A stretch of 8,772 nt of DNA, taken from contig MFRX01000013.1 of assembly GCA_001784725.1 (NCBI GenBank), positions 1 through 8,772 on the forward strand, given 5' to 3'. The notes below the pieces were generated by a model. The model saw only the letters and a list, made by a program, of their open reading frames with translations. It ran no database searches and was not told where the DNA came from. Of the stretch, positions 5,354 through 8,772 are shown in pieces. Position numbers and translations under genes: made by a program. Numbering within the stretch: the first letter of the stretch is position 1; each line of letters begins with the position of its first letter. Origin of the DNA: Candidatus Moranbacteria bacterium RIFCSPHIGHO2_02_FULL_40_12b (lineage in GTDB: Bacteria > Patescibacteriota > Minisyncoccia > Moranbacterales > 2-12-FULL-40-10).

Positions 5354-5653
5354 ATGGCAGATCAGTTGGGGCTGGAAGCTCAAAAAATTGATGAAAATGT
5401 ATTTATTTTCAACCATGGAGCGGGCTATGAAGAGATTTTTGACATCATAATCGAATGTCTTGACGGTTACGAAGTGACAGAGGAAAAGGTGGACGATGAG
5501 TTGTTCGAACTTTATGCGGAAAAGAAAAAAAGGCATATAAAATCAGAATTGATTTTAGTGCTGAAGAAATCAAAGTTTCCATCAGGTAAAAGATACAAAA
5601 GGGAAGATTATAAGAAATTTAAAGGGAGTGTCAGTAGACATCTCCCTTTTTGA
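5354..5653 (+). CDS. hypothetical protein, 99 residues
   Basis: I do not recognise this protein. The first two thirds are acidic (for example EEIFDIIIECLDGYEVTEEKVDDELFE, given only as composition) and the last third is strongly basic (KKSKFPSGKRYKREDYKKFK). No membrane segment, signal peptide or metal motif is seen. The polarised charge could suit nucleic acid or ribosome contact, but that is speculation. The only strong Shine-Dalgarno sequence is upstream of the in-frame mini-ORF at 5324, so the true N-terminus may lie at 5324 if the TGA at 5351 is a mutation. The 3' end lies inside an intrinsic terminator, which suggests a real single-gene transcription unit. Confidence 0.62.
   Translation: MADQLGLEAQKIDENVFIFNHGAGYEEIFDIIIECLDGYEVTEEKVDDELFELYAEKKKRHIKSELILVLKKSKFPSGKRYKREDYKKFKGSVSRHLPF
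5621..5651 (+). terminator. intrinsic terminator overlapping the end of the gene
   Basis: AAAGGGAG-TGTC (5621-5632) pairs with GACA-(T)-CTCCCTTT (5637-5649) around a 4-nt loop AGTA with one bulged T at 5641, and a run of five T follows (5647-5651). The hairpin encodes the last residues of the small protein, and its T-run shares a base with the TGA stop (5651-5653). Confidence 0.85.
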
Positions 5654-5659
5654 TTTATT

Positions 5660-5728
5660 CTATTTGGTATAATTTGGCGCTTCTTTGGCGATTTCCACGT
5701 CATGGACATGGCTTTCGCGCAAACTGGA
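5660..5728 (-). pseudogene. guaB: C-terminal relic of IMP dehydrogenase (guaB)
   Basis: On the minus strand, directly after the mutase stop, 22 codons plus TAG read SSLRESHVHDVEIAKEAPNYTK. The string LRESHxHDVxIxKEAPNY is the hallmark C-terminus of IMP dehydrogenase, which makes XMP in guanine nucleotide synthesis. The rest of the enzyme (barrel, CBS domains, catalytic cysteine loop) is absent: the frame upstream lies inside the mutase gene. So this is a 3' fragment left by a deletion or rearrangement, not a functional gene. The match is short but very distinctive. There is no start codon or ribosome binding site of its own. Confidence 0.85.
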
Positions 5729-5730
5729 TT

Positions 5731-7080
5731 TCAGCTTCTTATTAAAGCCAGAATTTCGTCCCGCTTGGCTTTCATAATTTCTTGGGAATTGGCTTCCAAG
5801 TTGAGGCGAAGCAGCGGTTCCGCTTGGGACTTTCGAAGATTAAACCACCAGTTGGGAAAAACGACGCTTAGTCCGTCAATATTTAGGATTTGCGCTCCCG
5901 CGGCCGAGTATTTATTTTTTAGTTTTTCCAATATTTTATCCGCTTCCGCCATATCAGCCATTTCAAAATTTGTTTCCTCAAGGACGAAATATTTTTCGTT
6001 GAATTTTTTTATTATTTCATCTATGGTTTCAACTTTAGCGCTAATCGCCTGCAAAAAAGTGAGCGCGGCTAAAATTCCATCATCCGTTTCATGGAGTTCC
6101 GGGAAAATATAGTGTCCCGAAGTTTCTCCTCCGAAAACAATTCCTTTATCATCTTTCATTTTTAACTTAATCGGTATAGTCCATGCGCTAATTACCTCTA
6201 TATTTCCACCCGCTTTTTCTACCCAATCTTTTACGACTCGGGAAGTCCGCACTTCCACAACGACTTTCTTTTTAGCTGAATTAATGATCATATATTCAGC
6301 AATAACGGCCATTACAAGATTAGGATCAATTGCTTCTCCGTTTTGATCAAGAACATACATCCGATCCGCGTCTCCGTCAAACATAAAACCTAGATCGGCT
6401 TTTTCCGTGATGATTTTTTCTTTTAACTTGACTCTGTTTTTCGGAATTTTCGGATTAGTTTCATGGTTGGGAAAATTTCCGTCCGGTTTTAAAAATATCG
6501 GGATAATAGACAATCCGGTATCCTGAAAAATTTTTTCTATATAAAGCCCCGCAGTTCCGTTGCCGGCGTCCATCACGACTTTTAACGGCTTAATTTTTTC
6601 TTTTATGGAATTTTTTACCGCCTGGACATAGGCATCCGCGCTATCTTGTTTTGTTATTTTTCCTTTAGAGGCAGCTGTTGGCAACTTATTTTCCAAAACG
6701 ATTTTTTTAAGTCCAAGCAACTGTTCTTTAGTAAGGGATGTATTTCCCTTAAAAACCAATTTGAACCCATTAATTTTTTTGGGCGCGTGCGAAGCGGTTG
6801 TTATAACTCCTCCGCCCGCTTCTGAATCGCCCACGGTAAAATAAAAGCAGGAAGTGCTGCAAAGGCCGATATCAATGACATCCACGCCCTGGTCAGTTGT
6901 TCCTTTTATAAGAGCTTCCGTAAGTGAAGGCGAGGAAAGCCGGGTGTCACGGCCGACAATGATTGATTTTGCTTTCGCGTAATAGGCGAAAGCCCGACCA
7001 ACTGCATAAGCTGTTTCTTCATTGAGTTCTTCAGGATAATCCCCCCGGATATCGTAGGTCTTGAAGATTTTTTCGTTCAT
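5731..7080 (-). CDS. phosphomannomutase/phosphoglucomutase family protein, divergent active site
   Basis: Alpha-D-phosphohexomutase (manB/algC type), full length at 449 residues. The family interconverts hexose 1- and 6-phosphates through a phosphoserine, supplying sugar nucleotides for surface polysaccharides. Visible motifs are YDIRG (9-13), the phosphoserine loop TTASHAP (94-100, S97), NGFK (104-107), the metal loop DGDADR (235-240), the sugar loop GGETSGH (317-323) and the phosphate loop RKSQAEP (416-422). Three loops differ from the usual forms: SHNP is SHAP (A99), the GHS of the (R/K)xGHSxIK loop is AWT (299-301) with an extra residue before K305, and the phosphate loop RxSNTEP has QA instead of NT. 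Catalytic serine and metal aspartates remain. Substrate cannot be told; activity may be altered. The ATG at 7080 gives a normal N-terminus. Confidence 0.9.
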   Translation of the reverse strand: MNEKIFKTYDIRGDYPEELNEETAYAVGRAFAYYAKAKSIIVGRDTRLSSPSLTEALIKGTTDQGVDVIDIGLCSTSCFYFTVGDSEAGGGVITTASHAPKKINGFKLVFKGNTSLTKEQLLGLKKIVLENKLPTAASKGKITKQDSADAYVQAVKNSIKEKIKPLKVVMDAGNGTAGLYIEKIFQDTGLSIIPIFLKPDGNFPNHETNPKIPKNRVKLKEKIITEKADLGFMFDGDADRMYVLDQNGEAIDPNLVMAVIAEYMIINSAKKKVVVEVRTSRVVKDWVEKAGGNIEVISAWTIPIKLKMKDDKGIVFGGETSGHYIFPELHETDDGILAALTFLQAISAKVETIDEIIKKFNEKYFVLEETNFEMADMAEADKILEKLKNKYSAAGAQILNIDGLSVVFPNWWFNLRKSQAEPLLRLNLEANSQEIMKAKRDEILALIRS

Positions 7081-7088
7081 TTCTTATT

Positions 7089-7158
7089 GTCATTCCGAAC
7101 TTGTTTCGGAATCTAGGTTATAAAATTTAATCAGATCCTGAAGTAAGTTCAGGATGAC
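7089..7158. repeat. 70-nt double-hairpin repeat (REP/MITE-like)
   Basis: Two inverted copies of a 26-nt unit of the form GTCATyCyGAACTT..TTCrGrATCT face each other across an 18-nt AT-rich spacer. Each forms its own hairpin: ATTCCGAA/TTCGGAAT with loop CTTGT (7092-7112), and ATCCTGAA/TTCAGGAT with loop GTAAG (7135-7155). The outer ends GTCAT and ATGAC are also complementary. Very similar sequences are, as I recall, dispersed in many bacterial genomes, but I cannot confirm this here. It starts 8 nt upstream of the mutase ATG and would lie in that mRNA's leader. Confidence 0.85.
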
Positions 7159-7161
7159 ATT

Positions 7162-7191
7162 ATTCTACCATTGACAAAGCCCATTTTACAA
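7162..7191 (-). promoter_or_regulatory. possible promoter of the mutase gene
   Basis: On the minus strand, TTGTAA (7186-7191) and TAGAAT (7162-7167, 5/6) are 18 nt apart. The start would be near 7155, placing the whole double-hairpin repeat in the 5' leader. It overlaps the ychF promoter candidate, so the two would compete. Confidence 0.4.
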
Positions 7192-7199
7192 GCGAAAAT
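7171..7199 (+). promoter_or_regulatory. probable ychF promoter
   Basis: A perfect TTGACA (7171-7176) is followed after 17 nt by GAAAAT (7194-7199, 4/6). The predicted leader is about 36 nt, with no clear Shine-Dalgarno site before the ATG at 7243. Confidence 0.55.
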
Positions 7200-7242
7200 A
7201 AAAAAGTATTCGCAATTTCGTTAAATTAGTAATTCGTAAAGT

Positions 7243-8289
7243 ATGAAAATAGGAATTGTCGGACTGCCTAACGTGGGCAAATCAACATTATTTAAAGCGC
7301 TTACCAAAACCCCGGTGGATATCAGCAACTATCCCTTTTGCACCATTGAACCGAATGTGGGAGTGGTGAAAGTGCCGGACGAGCGCCTGGAAAAATTGGC
7401 GCAAATGTCAAAGTCGGCAAAAATTATCCCGGCCGTGGTTGAGTTTGTGGACATTGCCGGACTGGTCAAGGGCGCATCCGTTGGAGAAGGGTTGGGAAAC
7501 AAATTTTTATCCCATATCCGTGAAGTAGACGCCATTGTTCAGGTAGTGCGCGTATTTGCCGATTCCAAAATCACCCATGTGCATAATAAAATAGATCCCT
7601 TAGGCGACATTGAAGTCATAAACACTGAATTAATTCTGGCTGATTTAGAAACTATTCAGAAAGCGATTTTAAGAATTGAAAAAGAGACGCGGGGAAATAA
7701 AAAAGGGGCTAAAGAGCAACTGGAAGTTATAAATAAAATTAAAGAAAAACTGGAAAGGGGAAAATTGGCGAATGAGACGACCTTGAATATGGAAAATGAA
7801 AATACGAAAATCGTGGTTCGCGAACTTTCCCTTCTCACAATGAAACCATTCCTGTACGCTTACAATATTTCCGATTTCGACGAAAAATTGACGGATGGAC
7901 TGGAAAAATTGCCGCACATCAAGCTGGATATTAAAATAGAAGAAGAACTGGGAGAAATGACCGAAGAAGAAATAAAAGAACTTAACCTGAAAACAAATAT
8001 TAACGATTTGATAATAAAGTCCTATGAACTTTTGGGGCTGATAACTTTTCTCACCACTGGGGAAGATGAAACCCGCGCCTGGACAATCAGGAAAAATTCA
8101 TCCGCGCCCGAAGCCGGCGCGGCGATTCATGGGGATTTCAAGGAAAAATTCATCCGCGCCGATGTGATTAACTGGGAAAAACTCTTAGAAGCAGGAAGTT
8201 GGTCTAAAGCTCGCGAAGTAGGATGGCTAAGGACAGAAGGGAAGGAATATATCGTGCGGGATGGCGACGTAATAGAATTCAAAATTTGA
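7243..8289 (+). CDS. ychF: redox-regulated/translation-associated ATPase YchF (OLA1 family)
   Basis: YchF is an Obg-related P-loop NTPase that prefers ATP and binds ribosomes. The 348-residue protein shows G1 GLPNVGKST (7-15), G3 DIAGLVKGAS (70-79) followed by GEGLGNKFLSHI (81-92), a helical insertion (about 130-200), the G4 position NISD (208-211), and a C-terminal TGS domain (about 264-347) with RAWTI (278-282), IHGDF (295-299), FIRADVI (303-309) and RDGDVIEF (339-346). His112 corresponds to the catalytic H114 of E. coli YchF by alignment from memory. The G4 element ends in Asp rather than the usual Glu of NxxE. The protein is about 15 residues shorter than E. coli YchF. The call is firm. 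Confidence 0.97.
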   Translation: MKIGIVGLPNVGKSTLFKALTKTPVDISNYPFCTIEPNVGVVKVPDERLEKLAQMSKSAKIIPAVVEFVDIAGLVKGASVGEGLGNKFLSHIREVDAIVQVVRVFADSKITHVHNKIDPLGDIEVINTELILADLETIQKAILRIEKETRGNKKGAKEQLEVINKIKEKLERGKLANETTLNMENENTKIVVRELSLLTMKPFLYAYNISDFDEKLTDGLEKLPHIKLDIKIEEELGEMTEEEIKELNLKTNINDLIIKSYELLGLITFLTTGEDETRAWTIRKNSSAPEAGAAIHGDFKEKFIRADVINWEKLLEAGSWSKAREVGWLRTEGKEYIVRDGDVIEFKI

Positions 8290-8310
8290 AAGTTAAATCA
8301 ACTTATTTTT
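8290..8310 (+). terminator. weak terminator-like hairpin after ychF
   Basis: AAGTT (8290-8294) and AACTT (8300-8304) form a 5-bp AT-rich stem, followed by ATTTTT. The stem is weak; the palindrome downstream at 8377-8414 may do more. Confidence 0.35.
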
Positions 8311-8376
8311 ACATGTACTGTATATTTACGAGTTGCGATTGAAATGGATTGTCAAGCGATAATCGTCCAAAAATAG

Positions 8377-8414
8377 TATACCCCATTTATTGCCTAGGCA
8401 ATAAATGGGGTATA
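8377..8414. repeat. 38-nt perfect loopless palindrome between convergent genes
   Basis: Bases 8377-8395 are complementary to 8396-8414 without a mismatch, with GCCTAGGC at the centre (8392-8399). It includes CCCC/GGGG blocks, so the RNA hairpin would be more stable than that of the 5162 palindrome. It ends 10 nt from the stop of the minus-strand gene and follows ychF, a good place for a bidirectional terminator. On the minus strand ACTATTTTTGG follows, a fair T-run; on the plus strand there is none. It shares TTTATTGC-N4-GCAATAAA (8386-8405) with the 5162-5213 palindrome. Confidence 0.93.
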
Positions 8415-8424
8415 TGATAAAATC

Positions 8425-8772
8425 TTAGTTTAATTTAAAAAACATTTTGGCCCTCTTGTCATCTTCAATTTTTTCAGCAATGATTGTCTGCATTTCATTT
8501 TTCGTAAGTCCGAAGAAATCGCGAAGTAATTTTATTTCCTTGGAAAAATCATGCGGATAAATCCAGACACTTTTTTGAAGCTGAAACAAACCCAGTTCTT
8601 TTATTTTGCCCCGCAAAGCTTCTCTTTTGATTTTCTGCTTATTTTCTATGTCAAAAATCAAAATTCTCCATTTTTTATCCCATTTTGCCGGTTTTTTTAT
8701 CCGCAAATCATTAATCTGATATTTTCCGGCTTTCTTTTTTCCTTCTGTAGTGAGGGAAATATAAATCTGGCC
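8425..8772 (-). CDS. PaaX-like regulator with a Cas2-fold domain, 5' part outside the window
   Basis: 115 codons are visible and the frame is open to the window edge, so the N-terminus is missing; the TTG at 8706 is not a convincing start because conserved sequence continues upstream of it. The first visible residues (LTTEGKKKAGKYQI, 7-20) look like the end of a winged helix. They are followed by the PaaX/Cas2-like core: KKPAKWDKKWRILIFDI (26-42) and LRGKIKELGLFQLQKSVWIYPHD (53-75), then a C-terminal helical part ending FFKLN. In Cas2 the Asp after the first strand is catalytic; D41 is at the matching place here. Proteins of this kind are common in Patescibacteria and are usually annotated as PaaX-family regulators. 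There are no phenylacetate genes and no CRISPR nearby. Confidence 0.82.
   Translation of the reverse strand, partial: GQIYISLTTEGKKKAGKYQINDLRIKKPAKWDKKWRILIFDIENKQKIKREALRGKIKELGLFQLQKSVWIYPHDFSKEIKLLRDFFGLTKNEMQTIIAEKIEDDKRAKMFFKLN

Noticed and set aside
5702..6112. 136-residue plus-strand ORF
   Set aside because: It lies wholly opposite the mutase gene and the guaB relic, both supported by conserved motifs, and has no recognisable family features.
8425..8706. Taking TTG 8706 as the start of the PaaX-like gene
   Set aside because: Family-like sequence (LTTEGKKKAGKYQIND) continues in frame upstream to the window edge, so the gene is truncated by the window rather than starting at TTG.
1..8772. 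CRISPR array, complete insertion sequence or prophage
   Set aside because: No regularly spaced direct repeats, transposase, integrase or phage structural gene is seen on either strand. The repeats present are palindromes or tRNA fragments.

Overview
The window reads as a chromosomal segment of a member of the Candidate Phyla Radiation (Patescibacteria), most likely Parcubacteria-like. This is inference from several features: compact AT-leaning DNA; a two-helix SecG followed by a membrane-anchored family 5 solute-binding protein; an RNase J with a basic N-terminal extension; a PaaX/Cas2-fold regulator with no catabolic neighbours; TTG starts; and few strong Shine-Dalgarno sites. Genes end in TGA, TAG and TAA, so UGA is a stop here, unlike in Gracilibacteria/SR1.

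Layout from left to right. smpB (-) lies at the left edge, divergent from secG and an OppA-like solute-binding protein (+). A gene-free stretch (2738-3129) follows. It holds a long inverted repeat, a near-consensus extended -10 promoter and truncated copies of the 5' half of a leucine tRNA, leading into one complete tRNA-Leu(CAG). Next come RNase J (rnj, +), a 52-nt perfect loopless palindrome, and a small unrecognised gene. That gene is preceded by a 9-codon mini-ORF and ends inside its own intrinsic terminator. On the minus strand a phosphohexomutase (5731-7080) is followed at once by a 22-codon relic of the C-terminus of IMP dehydrogenase (guaB). A 70-nt double-hairpin repeat and two back-to-back promoters separate the mutase from ychF (+). 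A second loopless palindrome lies between ychF and a convergent, truncated PaaX/Cas2-like gene that runs off the right edge.

Most genes are housekeeping: ribosome rescue (smpB), RNA decay (rnj), secretion (secG), translation-associated ATPase (ychF) and sugar-phosphate metabolism. They do not form one pathway. I see no CRISPR array, complete insertion sequence, phage gene or obvious defence system. The points of interest are fine-scale: altered active-site motifs in the mutase and in RNase J, gene and tRNA relics that mark past rearrangement, and intergenic palindromes with a shared core.
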